Virus record (IMG/VR): IMGVR_UViG_3300044998_001421
Span: 1 to 30,346 of that record
From: a virus
DNA length: 30,346 bases
Strand: one strand, 5' to 3'
Both the position numbers and the translations under genes were made by a program. The notes under the pieces were generated by a model, which made no database searches, had not been told where the DNA came from, and saw nothing but the letters and a program-made list of their open reading frames with translations. Shown here one piece after another: positions 20,349 to 27,998 of this stretch (its first letter is position 1; the number at the start of each line of letters is the position of its first letter).

Positions 20349-22475
20349 TCAAGAAGGGGTTGTTGCCGAGCTGCTGGGGACCAGCCGATACACCTCGCCG
20401 GGCCGGCCGCCGGACTGGTGTGTGCCGAACTCGATCAGCCGCTGGGCGACGAGCGTATCGCGGACCTCTTCGTGCTCCTTGCGCGACCAGGGGAGCTTGC
20501 GGTTGATCGTCCAGAACGGCATCCAGCGGTCACCGTGCTGGGCCTGCCACTTCGTGAGCACGTCGAGCAGCCGTTTGCGCTTGGCGTCGAAGTCGCTCTC
20601 GCTGGCATGGCTGCCGGCCATGAACAGCATCCGCCGCGTCTGGTGCTCGACAAACTCGCACGCCCACACCGCCGCGTCCCGGCCAATGAGGAGTGCGAGG
20701 TGGTTCGCGCTGCAGGCGTAGATCAGCGACAGCCGCCGCGCCTTCTCGTAGGCCCGCGCCCAGATCGCCATCGCTACCGCGTCGCCTCGATCTTCCGCGC
20801 GGGAATACTCGGCATCGGCGTATTCGCGGAACGCCCGCAAGACGCCGAGCGCCTCGTCGTTGGCGTGGACCAACTGCGGGACCGGATGCCAGGCGCTGAG
20901 GTTGCCCGCAGCGCCCGGTTGAAAGTTGGCCCACCAGCGGGCGGTGTCCAGAATCGGGTCCGGGATGGGGCCGACCGTTGCTTCGCGTCCCTGGCCGCGC
21001 TTCTGCGATTCCAGGATCAGCATCCGCGCCAGAAACCCGTTGGTCATCAGCCGCGGCGAGATCGCCTCGTAGAAGTGCTTGGGGACCGCCGTGCCGAAGA
21101 TGCACAGGCAGGGCTGATCGATGACGGTCCGCTCCTTGCCCGCCTTGGCCCTCATGACGTAGACGCTGCTGGCGCTCGAATACATCTGCAGCAGAATGCT
21201 GACGACCTGCTCGTGCCGGGCGTCCTTGGCCTGTGTGACCTTGAGCAAGAGACCGTCTAGCTCGTCCACTTGGAACAGCGCTGACGGCTGTACGAACAGG
21301 CGGTCCTCGATCCCTTCGCCGCTGGCGAACGAGTTCCCCAGGCATTCGGCCAGGTCGACCTCGAGCAGGATGCGCTGGTTGACCTTCCGCGGGTAATCCT
21401 TCCCCGCGCCGGAGTTCGCCAAGCCCAGGACATAAAGGTTCGTGCGGTTGTCGGCGGCGTCTCGGACCTTCCGCCCGGCCAACAGCGCCTGCAGCGACAG
21501 CGCGCCGCAGAACGCCAGCACCGGTTCGGGATAGGGAGCGGTCGCCAATGTGTAGTCGATGACGGCGTCGATGAAGCCCGGCACGCGCAACAGGCGCTCG
21601 GGGATCGGGCCGGGGTCGACAACGCCGGCCGCTTCCTCGCCGCCGGTGTCGACGTACATCTGCGCCCAGTGGTTTTCCGTCAGGGCGACGGCGATCTGGT
21701 CCGGCTCGTAGCGCGCGATGCTGGCGGCGATCTGTTCCACTTCGCGCGGGGCCAGGGGGGGGACGCACCGGTCGGTGTTGGCGCGGAGCAGCGCGGCCGT
21801 GATTTCGGGCTGGGACATCCCCACGCGGCGCATCGTCCCGCCCAGGCGGGCCAACGTGGCGTTCCGTTGGCCGCTGGGGATCTGGTTCGCCCCTCCCGCG
21901 TCGGTCGCCACGTGGGCCGACGTGGGCGGACTGGTGGCCTGGCACGAACGCGGGGCGTTCCGTGCCAACCCATCGAGTTGGGCGACGAGCCAACCGGGCG
22001 GTTCCGGGAGCCGGTCCGGGGAAACGTCGAGTTCCAGGCCCGGCACCCAACGGTAGTCGCCGTCGGGTCGGCGCGACGGAGGCGCGACGATGTAGCCGCC
22101 GTCCGCGCGGGTGTCGACGTGCGAGGCCAGCACGCTCTGTGTGCAGCGCCACGCCTTGCCCGCCGGTTGGCGGAACACGCGATGGCTGCCGCCGCCGGGC
22201 GTCGTGGCCATCGGTGCGATCGCCAGTTCGAGGCCGCGCTCCGCGCCGGGCCAGGGGTTCGACGCGCCGTCGACGTCGATCACCACCAGCCCCGCTGTCG
22301 GCAGGCCGATGTTGGCGCTCGGATGCTCGGTCCACCAGCGTTCGATCTGCTCCGGGTCGACGCTGGCGTTGTGAAAGCCGTGTTCCGTGATCGGCCGGCT
22401 GTCCCCCGGCGCGCACGGAAACACCGGATAGCCCAATTCGGCATACCGCAGTGCGGCGGCGAGAAGGTCGTTCAA
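20349..22475 (-). CDS. Bifunctional primase-polymerase / helicase
   Basis: The 708-residue replication protein has an N-terminal prim-pol domain with catalytic DVD (67-69), GGGSHRVF (about 94-101) and GGYIVAPPS. A PriCT-like region follows (about 200-260: GQRNATLARLGG to PPLAPREVEQIAASI). The C-terminal DUF3987-like P-loop ATPase has GLANSGAGK (351-359) and Walker B-like FQVDELDGLL. It would prime and unwind phage DNA. The start is TTG 22475, overlapping the helicase TGA by 4 nt (TTGA), with GAGGAGG upstream. The linker peptide PPTSAHVAT resembles the DUF1937 C-terminus. The gene is followed by the candidate origin. Confidence 0.9.
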   Translation of the reverse strand: MNDLLAAALRYAELGYPVFPCAPGDSRPITEHGFHNASVDPEQIERWWTEHPSANIGLPTAGLVVIDVDGASNPWPGAERGLELAIAPMATTPGGGSHRVFRQPAGKAWRCTQSVLASHVDTRADGGYIVAPPSRRPDGDYRWVPGLELDVSPDRLPEPPGWLVAQLDGLARNAPRSCQATSPPTSAHVATDAGGANQIPSGQRNATLARLGGTMRRVGMSQPEITAALLRANTDRCVPPLAPREVEQIAASIARYEPDQIAVALTENHWAQMYVDTGGEEAAGVVDPGPIPERLLRVPGFIDAVIDYTLATAPYPEPVLAFCGALSLQALLAGRKVRDAADNRTNLYVLGLANSGAGKDYPRKVNQRILLEVDLAECLGNSFASGEGIEDRLFVQPSALFQVDELDGLLLKVTQAKDARHEQVVSILLQMYSSASSVYVMRAKAGKERTVIDQPCLCIFGTAVPKHFYEAISPRLMTNGFLARMLILESQKRGQGREATVGPIPDPILDTARWWANFQPGAAGNLSAWHPVPQLVHANDEALGVLRAFREYADAEYSRAEDRGDAVAMAIWARAYEKARRLSLIYACSANHLALLIGRDAAVWACEFVEHQTRRMLFMAGSHASESDFDAKRKRLLDVLTKWQAQHGDRWMPFWTINRKLPWSRKEHEEVRDTLVAQRLIEFGTHQSGGRPGEVYRLVPSSSATTPS

Positions 22476-24121
22476 AACGGCACCTCCTCATCGGCAAACA
22501 CGTCGCCCGCAGGCACGGCCTCCGGCCGCGGGCCGAGGTCGTAGCCGATGATCCGGTCGAACCGTTCGCCCACCACGCTGCGAACGGTGATGGTGTGTGT
22601 GGGACACAGCGCACCGGCCTCGGCCAGCTCGACAGCGCGCTCCGCCGTGTCCGGGACCGGATCAGGGGACCGACGTTGCCACCAACCCTCGGCCTTCTGG
22701 CGGGCGTAGCCGTCGTGCTCGACGCAGATGAATTCCGACTGCCAGTGGTTCAGGCCCAGCCGGTAGTCGACGCGCATCGACTTGGGAGCATCCGGCGGCG
22801 CATCGCGCTTCGTGTGGACCGAGTACGAGATGTCCATCACCTCGTACTTTGTGTCGGTGACCTGGCCCGACAGAATGCCCGCCTCGGTCGCCTTCGCCTC
22901 GTGTTTCTGCCGCTCCGACGGCGGGAACTCGTAGCCGCAGTCGGGACATCGCGCATAGCCCGCCGCAATGACCGACAGGCACTCGGGGCATTCCTTGGCG
23001 GGTGCGGCTCCATTGCCGCCGGACCGTTCCTGGATGCGAATCGCATCCACCGGCCCGTGGCGGACGACGTTGCCGCCGAAGTCGAGCACCAAGCAGTTCG
23101 CTTTGCCGGGATGCAGCCGGAATCCGCGGCCCACCATCTGGTAATACAGACCCGGCGACAACGTCGGCCGCAGCAGGACGACGCAGTCGATGTGCGGCGC
23201 GTCGTAACCGATGCAGAGCACATTGACATTCACCAGGTACTTCAACTGTCCGGCTTGAAACCTGGCCAGCGTCTGGTCGCGGTCGTGGCTCGGCGTCTCG
23301 CCGGTCACAAAGCCGCACTCGATCCCGTGCCGCTCGCGCAGCGTCCGCACGATGTGCTCGCCGTGCCTGATGCCGCTCGCGAAGATCAGGACCGCCTTGC
23401 GGTCGGCGGCGTAGCCGACCATTTCGCCGCACGCCGCCTCGACCAGCCGGTCGTCGTCCATCAGACTCTCGACCTCGTCCGCCACGAACTCGCCGGCGCG
23501 AACGTGCAGACCGCCGAAGTCGGCCTTGTTGATCCCGGCCTTGCTGACCAGCGGCGACAGATAGCCCTGGACGATCAGCTCGCGGACGCCGACCTCGTAA
23601 CAGACATGGTTCAAAAACCCCTCCGGCGTGCAGATCGGACCGGTCTTCAGGCGATAGGGAGTGGCGGTAAACCCGATGACCCGCAGACGCGGGTTGACGG
23701 TCCGCGCCTCCGACAGGAATGCGGCGTACATGCTGTCGTCGCGGTTGTCGATCAGATGGCATTCGTCCACCAGCACCAGATCGAACGGCTCGAAGTCGCA
23801 GGCCCGCTTCCAGATCGACTGGATGCCGGCCACGATCACCGGCGCCTGTGTGTCGCGGCGCTTCAACCCGGCCGAGTACAGGCCGACGTCGAGTCGGTCG
23901 TTCACCAGCCGCAGCTTGTCGGCGTTTTGGGAGAGCAGTTCGCGGCGATGGGCCAGCACCAGCACGCGGCCGCCCCACAGCTGGGTGGCGTCGGACGCGA
24001 TCTGGGCGATGACCCAGGACTTGCCGCCGCCGGTCGGGATCACGCACACGGGAGCATCATCCCGCTCGCGCAAATGCCGGTAGACCGCCTCCACCGCTTC
24101 GTGTTGATAGTTCCTCAACAT
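22472..24121 (-). CDS. SF2 DEAD/DEAH-family helicase with zinc ribbon
   Basis: This 549-residue helicase shows motif I PTGGGKS (29-35), motif II VDECH, motif III FTATPYR, motif V-like NVLCIGYDAP and motif VI QMVGRGFR. After the RecA-like core comes a zinc ribbon (CPECLSVIAAG, CPDCGYEFPP) and a C-terminal domain of unknown role. It resembles phage DEAD/DEAH helicases of the RadD/UvsW type that act on branched DNA. ATG 24121 (MLRNYQ) is chosen; the longer frame covers a pentameric array and the RusA gene. The array edge provides the GAGGTG ribosome-binding site. Confidence 0.93.
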   Translation of the reverse strand: MLRNYQHEAVEAVYRHLRERDDAPVCVIPTGGGKSWVIAQIASDATQLWGGRVLVLAHRRELLSQNADKLRLVNDRLDVGLYSAGLKRRDTQAPVIVAGIQSIWKRACDFEPFDLVLVDECHLIDNRDDSMYAAFLSEARTVNPRLRVIGFTATPYRLKTGPICTPEGFLNHVCYEVGVRELIVQGYLSPLVSKAGINKADFGGLHVRAGEFVADEVESLMDDDRLVEAACGEMVGYAADRKAVLIFASGIRHGEHIVRTLRERHGIECGFVTGETPSHDRDQTLARFQAGQLKYLVNVNVLCIGYDAPHIDCVVLLRPTLSPGLYYQMVGRGFRLHPGKANCLVLDFGGNVVRHGPVDAIRIQERSGGNGAAPAKECPECLSVIAAGYARCPDCGYEFPPSERQKHEAKATEAGILSGQVTDTKYEVMDISYSVHTKRDAPPDAPKSMRVDYRLGLNHWQSEFICVEHDGYARQKAEGWWQRRSPDPVPDTAERAVELAEAGALCPTHTITVRSVVGERFDRIIGYDLGPRPEAVPAGDVFADEEVPF

Positions 24122-24126
24122 CCGTG

Positions 24127-24171
24127 ACACCTCGCCAAACCCCGCCGTGCCGTGGCAGACCACGCCTGACC
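24127..24171. repeat. Pentameric (GGNNN)n array between RusA and helicase genes
   Basis: Nine 5-nt units are in one register, eight ending in CC on the plus strand, with weaker units continuing to about 24186. The array fills the spacer between the RusA stop (24193) and the helicase start (24121). Confidence 0.82.
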
Positions 24172-24192
24172 ACAAGCGGCATCGCCACGCAA

Positions 24193-24744
24193 TCAACGCC
24201 CGCCATCGCTCGTCTGGTCGTTGGCCAGATCGGCGAGGGCTTCCCCGTTGTGCCGCTTGCGTCCCCTCTGAGACCGCAATTCCTCTTCCGTGACCCGCAG
24301 GCCGGCGTTGATCCGGGTGCACCGCGGACAGATGCGATGGCCGGGCCCCGTCGAATCGAACGGCTTGCCGCACTTCAGGCAGGTGCGAGGCTTGGCTTGC
24401 GTGGACAGCCTCCGCAGCCACACGCGCACCCGGCCCCCCTCCACAACATCCCCGCGCTCGATGGAGAGCCGGGCGATCTGTGCGTCGTCGTGGTACGCGC
24501 CGCCGTGGGCAAGCGCGTCCAAGAGGGCCTTCTGCAGGTTGTCGAGGTCGCGCCGCCGCCGGTCCGGAGGATGGACGTCAATCACGATCTCCAGGGGGCC
24601 GTCGAGCGGCCGGACGCCGCGCGCCGCGAGGATCGCGCCGACCGTTTGGCGGAAGGCCCGACCCCCGCGGCTGAGGAGCATCCGTGCTCCGACGCGACGC
24701 CACAGGTGATTCATGCTCGGCGGAAAGGGGAGTTCGAACTCCAT
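24193..24744 (-). CDS. rusA: RusA-family Holliday junction resolvase with zinc-ribbon extension
   Basis: The 183-residue protein has a RusA domain (about 1-120): MEFELPFPPSMNHLWR, RRRDLDNLQKALLDAL, and HDDAQIARLSIERG, holding the three acidic catalytic residues (two in RDLDN, one in YHDD). RusA cuts four-way junctions before packaging. A C-terminal extension carries a zinc ribbon (CLKCGKPFDSTG, ICPRC) and a basic helix, which is not part of typical 120-residue RusA. ATG 24744 is used. The region upstream is a degenerate pentameric array, and no separate ribosome-binding site is clear. Confidence 0.92.
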   Translation of the reverse strand: MEFELPFPPSMNHLWRRVGARMLLSRGGRAFRQTVGAILAARGVRPLDGPLEIVIDVHPPDRRRRDLDNLQKALLDALAHGGAYHDDAQIARLSIERGDVVEGGRVRVWLRRLSTQAKPRTCLKCGKPFDSTGPGHRICPRCTRINAGLRVTEEELRSQRGRKRHNGEALADLANDQTSDGGR

Positions 24745-24785
24745 GCCAACCAACCTCTTCTTGCCCTACCTCACCTCAGCCCGTG

Positions 24786-24850
24786 ACTCCCACCTGCTTC
24801 CGCCCGGCCGTGATCGAGCCACGCCGTGCCATGACCGGCCAAACCGTGCC
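24786..24850. repeat. Pentameric (GGNNN)n array, degenerate, upstream of RusA
   Basis: Seven units at 24816-24850 fit the register well (six end in CC). Weaker units extend left to about 24786 and beyond. The array lies between the unknown gene ending at 24883 and the RusA start at 24744. It is the most decayed of the six arrays. Confidence 0.7.
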
Positions 24851-24882
24851 CGCCTCTCCGAGCCAATACTGGCCACACCGAA

Positions 24883-25524
24883 TCAGTCCTCCAGCACCTC
24901 GAACCGCGTTACCTGAAAGCGTCCATAGGTCGGGCGAAAGTCGGCAATCCCGATCAGCCGGCCGGCGTCGCTGACGAGGCCATGCAGCATGCCGCTGGAC
25001 ACGTATTCGGGGAGATTGACCATCAGGAGAAAGGTCGCTGTCCAACCGGCGCTGACGGCCGGCCGCACGCGCGTCACGCCGTTGCGCTGGACCTGCACCC
25101 GGCAGCGGTGTTCGTAGTCCCAGGCGGTCACGCCCAGGCTGGCCAGCGGCGTCAGACTCACGACCGCCGCCTTGACCAGGTCCATCGCGCTCTTCCGCGG
25201 CGAGCGCGGGTCTTGCCGATACTTCGCGGCGGCGATGATCGCCTGCCGCAGATACTCACCGGGAACGCACAGTTCTCCGGCGCTGTTGCGGTACACGTAG
25301 GACTCGATGTCGTCGGTCTTCTTGGCCGCCGAACCCTTCGCCGCCTTCGACTTGGCCTCGACCGCCTCGCAGTTCCAGCGGTGGAAGAGCAGGTCGGCGT
25401 CCCCGCGGATCGTCACTTCCACGCGATAGGGAATCGACAACTCGATGCTGCCAGTCGCGCCATTGGTCACGTCCGGACCGAGGGCCGAGGTGCGTTTCGG
25501 TTTTCCATTCATCACGATTGTCAT
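24883..25524 (-). CDS. Unknown recombination-module protein, possibly RAMP/Cas7-like
   Basis: The 213-residue protein starts at ATG 25524 (MTIVMNGKPKRT), with GGAG upstream. Segments include VEVTIRGDADLLFHRWN, a Lys/Ala linker (KSKAAKGSAAKK), VPGEYLRQAIIAAAKYR, and a C-terminal GRLIGIADFRPTYGRFQVTRFE. The last segment, a Gly-rich loop before a beta strand, and the middle helix recall Cas7/RAMP-fold phage proteins I have seen near recombination genes. This is a weak resemblance. Its place between the DUF669 and RusA genes suggests a role in single-strand annealing or recombination. No catalytic motif is visible. Confidence 0.6.
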   Translation of the reverse strand: MTIVMNGKPKRTSALGPDVTNGATGSIELSIPYRVEVTIRGDADLLFHRWNCEAVEAKSKAAKGSAAKKTDDIESYVYRNSAGELCVPGEYLRQAIIAAAKYRQDPRSPRKSAMDLVKAAVVSLTPLASLGVTAWDYEHRCRVQVQRNGVTRVRPAVSAGWTATFLLMVNLPEYVSSGMLHGLVSDAGRLIGIADFRPTYGRFQVTRFEVLED

Positions 25525-25549
25525 TGGGAGCTCCGTCAGAACTGGAAAA

Positions 25550-25644
25550 GTGCCTCGCCATATCACGACACGCCGGAGCCCACCCAGCCCCGCCGGTCCA
25601 CGCCAAGCCATGCCTCGCCCAGCCTCGACTCACCAAGCCTGTGC
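25550..25644. repeat. Pentameric (GGNNN)n array between DUF669 and the unknown gene
   Basis: Nineteen units are in one 5-nt register; all end in C and 14 end in CC on the plus strand. The array fills the spacer from the DUF669 stop (25650) to near the next gene's ribosome-binding site. Confidence 0.86.
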
Positions 25645-25649
25645 TCAGG

Positions 25650-26126
25650 TCACGCCACTTGCGGAGGCCGCTTCCACGGCGGCGGACCGGAACCGTTGGC
25701 GCTCACCGCCGCAGCCGGGGGAGGCGGCGAATCCTTCTTGGCGTAGCCGCAGAGTTCGTTCGTGATTTCGCCGGTATCGGCGCGTCGCTTACATCGCACC
25801 GAAACCAGCAAGGGCAAGTTGTGGAGTTCGGTCGAATCCCTGGGGGCCATCACGCCGACCGCCCGACAAATGGCGGAGAGTTCCGCCCTGGCGATCTGCA
25901 CCGCCGTCGCATTCGGGTTGTCGAGGTTCAAGCGCGCCCAGAGCAGCCGGCCTTTGTGGGGACCGTCGAGCACCTGGAAGGTGAGCTGCAGGAAGTTCCC
26001 GGTGCCCGCCTTGGTGGGTTTCATCTCGCTGTCCACGATGGCCGCCTGATAACGGCCCGCCGGGAGCGGCTCAAAATTGGTGACGGGATCAACGTGGTTG
26101 GCATCGAATCCGTGGAGATTTGCCAT
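25650..26126 (-). CDS. DUF669 protein (ssDNA-binding, recombination)
   Basis: The 158-residue protein has the DUF669 pattern: PLPAGRYQAAIVDSEMKPTKAG, FLQLTFQVLDGPHKGRLLWARLNLDNPN, and IARAELSAICRAVGV. The C-terminal tail is Pro-rich. DUF669 proteins accompany Sak4-type ATPases and are thought to act as phage single-stranded DNA-binding partners. ATG 26126 has AAGGA about 9 nt upstream. It follows the Sak4 gene in the same operon, with a pentameric array between them. Confidence 0.87.
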   Translation of the reverse strand: MANLHGFDANHVDPVTNFEPLPAGRYQAAIVDSEMKPTKAGTGNFLQLTFQVLDGPHKGRLLWARLNLDNPNATAVQIARAELSAICRAVGVMAPRDSTELHNLPLLVSVRCKRRADTGEITNELCGYAKKDSPPPPAAAVSANGSGPPPWKRPPQVA

Positions 26127-26163
26127 CGAGTGGTGTCCTTCGGTTGTTCAAAGAGGGTGAGAG

Positions 26164-26238
26164 AAATCCTTGCCATGCCTCGGCGAACCTCGGCGTGCCA
26201 TGCCGCAACGCGTCAGACCTGGCCTTGCCCCTCCGCGC
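26164..26238. repeat. Pentameric (GGNNN)n array overlapping the Sak4 3' end
   Basis: Fifteen units are in one 5-nt register, all ending in C on the plus strand. The last units lie inside the Sak4 coding region, so the protein's C-terminal GAEGQGQV is encoded by the array. The rest fills the spacer to DUF669. Confidence 0.84.
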
Positions 26239-27004
26239 CGGACGGGGCTTCTTGAGCGAGGGCCGCCATGAAGGCAGGCCACGACAGAGGCAGCTCTTCA
26301 GGGAGAGAGAAGCGGTTCTTGGCGACGCACGACGGCCCGCCGATCGTGCGGATCACCCGCTCGCCGCCGTCTTTGCCGAGCGCGAACGCGACGCCGCGCT
26401 TGCGGTTGAATCCGGCGTCTTCGGCCTGCACGCGGATCTTCCGCGTGGCGAACATCACCGCGTCGGCCCATTCGCAGACCAGGCCGCAGGCGTGCTTGTT
26501 GAGCCGCGGGCTGTAGCGGTCGTAAGCCGTCGCCTCCGGGTCTTCAAACTTCTCGACCTTGGCGTGCGCGATGCAGAGCACCACCATGCCGCGCTCGATG
26601 CGGAGCCGGTTGAGCAGCGACAGCACCTTCCGCCAGTGAGTCAGCGCGTGCGTGTACCCCTTGGCGTAGCCCCCGTCGACCTTCTCGATCGACGTGACGT
26701 CGTATTGCCGGCAGAGCTCGTCGAAGATCAGCCGTTCCAGCCAGTCGAGCGAGTCGATGACCACCGACTGGTAGTCGTGCTGCTCGGCGACGAGCGCCGT
26801 CAGCGACGACACGACATCATCGAGCGTCGTGGCCAGCGGGAACTTGTCGCAGGCGATCTCGCTCAGACCGTCTTCGGTCTGCACGAACACCGGCGACGGG
26901 GCCTGCGACGCGAACGTCGATTTGCCGATGCCCTCGGTGCCGTACAAGATCAGCCGCGGCGGCAACGGCTGTTTGCCGCGGTGAATGCAGGTGAGCAGGC
27001 TCAA
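26213..27004 (-). CDS. Sak4-like single-strand annealing ATPase (AAA_24)
   Basis: This 263-residue RecA-like ATPase has Walker A GTEGIGKST (22-30), Walker B SVVIDSLDW, and a conserved RYSPRLNKHACGLVCEWADAV-type central segment. Sak4-like proteins pair complementary single strands during phage recombination, with an SSB-type partner (the DUF669 gene next door). The start is TTG 27004, overlapping the preceding TGA by 4 nt, with AGGAGGT at good spacing. The C-terminal residues come from the pentameric array, implying that the array has intruded into the gene end. Confidence 0.9.
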   Translation of the reverse strand: MSLLTCIHRGKQPLPPRLILYGTEGIGKSTFASQAPSPVFVQTEDGLSEIACDKFPLATTLDDVVSSLTALVAEQHDYQSVVIDSLDWLERLIFDELCRQYDVTSIEKVDGGYAKGYTHALTHWRKVLSLLNRLRIERGMVVLCIAHAKVEKFEDPEATAYDRYSPRLNKHACGLVCEWADAVMFATRKIRVQAEDAGFNRKRGVAFALGKDGGERVIRTIGGPSCVAKNRFSLPEELPLSWPAFMAALAQEAPSGAEGQGQV

Positions 27005-27306
27005 GCGCAGACCTCCTGGGGTTCGGGTTGCGGAACGGAATCGACTCGCGCGACGGTGAAGGCGTCCTCGCCGAATTCGCGGCGCAGGAAGCCGACGAAC
27101 AGCCGGTTCACGTCCCGGCCGACCGTCGTGCCCGCGTCGATCACGCAGGCCCGCCGATCCGCGTCGAGATAGTGCGACGCATCGAGGCGCACTTGGACTT
27201 CGCCGTGGAGACTCTCGGTGGCGAGCAGTGCCAAGAGCAGCGACGCCTCGACTTCGTCCAACGGCACCTCGGGCGGGAACTCATACCGATAGAGTTCCTT
27301 GGTCAT
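27001..27306 (-). CDS. Conserved-looking small protein of unknown function
   Basis: The 101-residue acidic protein starts at ATG 27306 (MTKELYRYEFPPEVP), with GAGGAG 7 nt upstream. Segments are VEASLLLALLATESLHGEVQVRLD, DADRRACVIDAGTTVGRDVNRLF and FLRREFGEDAFTV, an alpha/beta pattern without known catalytic motifs. Its stop overlaps the Sak4 TTG, so it is the first gene of the recombination operon. A 43-nt element ends exactly 31 nt before its start codon. Confidence 0.75.
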   Translation of the reverse strand: MTKELYRYEFPPEVPLDEVEASLLLALLATESLHGEVQVRLDASHYLDADRRACVIDAGTTVGRDVNRLFVGFLRREFGEDAFTVARVDSVPQPEPQEVCA

Positions 27307-27337
27307 CGTGGTCTCCTCGTGCCGGGCGGGTGCGTCT

Positions 27338-27380
27338 CTATCTGGAGAGCTACCCGGCCCGATCACGAGGTGACGGAGCG
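27338..27380 (-). promoter_or_regulatory. 43-nt two-block leader element, copy B
   Basis: It has the same two blocks, 11-nt spacing and 31-nt distance to the ATG as copy A (11343-11385). Here it lies between the sigma-factor gene (stop 27384) and the gene at 27306. The RNA could fold with CGGGT/ACCCG and CTCT/AGAG stems, plus an outer CTCGTG/CACGAG pairing, leaving the GAGGAG site partly in the outer stem. Confidence 0.7.
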
Positions 27381-27383
27381 ACA

Positions 27384-27995
27384 TCACAGGTAATCGCGCA
27401 GGCCCGCCTGCTCGAACCGCTGCCGCAAGCGGCGCACGGTGTCGTTGAGCGTCGTGCGCGGAACGCCGACGTCGCGGGCGATCGCCGAGATGGACTCGGT
27501 CTTCAGCCGCTCGGCCAAGTCACGCAGTTCCGCCGGGAGCGCCGCCACGACCTCGCCCAGGTCGCTGGCCAGTTGCGCGAGATCTTCGGCGCTGCGGGGA
27601 TCGCGGCAGCGCCGCGCGTTGAACTCGCGATCGCCAATCGTCTCCGCGAGTTCCGTCGGCCCCTCTTCCGTGACTTCGATCATCACGTGCAGCGAGCCGA
27701 TCCGATGGTGATCCCGCTTCTCGGCCTGCTTGTCGCGGAGGATGTTGGCCACGTCGCGCTCCACCACGGCGGTGACGAACGACTTGCGGTGGGCCACATC
27801 CGGGTCGAACGATTTCAGGCTCTGCAGCAGGCGCGTCAGCAGTTCCTGCTCCAGATCCTCGCGGTCCTGTTTCCTGAAGCCGGCGCGGCCGATGATCTGC
27901 CGGACCTTGCGTTTGACGATCCCGAACTCGAAACGACCGAGCTGGGGCTCGTGGCCGCACCTGGGGCCACGGCCATCGACATGAGAAGACTGCAT
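27384..27995 (-). CDS. Phage sigma-70-family (ECF-like) sigma factor
   Basis: The 203-residue protein has a region 2-like segment (REDLEQELLTRLLQSLKSFDP, SFVTAVVERDVANILRDKQAEKRDH) and a C-terminal region 4 helix-turn-helix (LPAELRDLAERLKTESISAI, ARDVGVPRTTLNDTVRRLRQRF). The linker between them lacks region 3. It probably directs RNA polymerase to phage promoters. ATG 27995 has AGGA upstream, but that site lies in the arm of a perfect hairpin, so translation may be controlled. The candidate target element lies 4 nt beyond its stop. Confidence 0.82.
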   Translation of the reverse strand: MQSSHVDGRGPRCGHEPQLGRFEFGIVKRKVRQIIGRAGFRKQDREDLEQELLTRLLQSLKSFDPDVAHRKSFVTAVVERDVANILRDKQAEKRDHHRIGSLHVMIEVTEEGPTELAETIGDREFNARRCRDPRSAEDLAQLASDLGEVVAALPAELRDLAERLKTESISAIARDVGVPRTTLNDTVRRLRQRFEQAGLRDYL

Positions 27996-27998
27996 TCG

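Noticed and set aside
20062-20352. Possible 96-codon minus-strand gene between primase and methyltransferase
   Set aside because: The translation is low complexity (Arg/Ala and Cys/Thr runs), it overlaps the repeat-rich region, and has no good ribosome-binding site or family.
25550-25644. CRISPR array
   Set aside because: Period is 5 nt with variable bases inside each unit; no long repeats or spacers and no cas genes.
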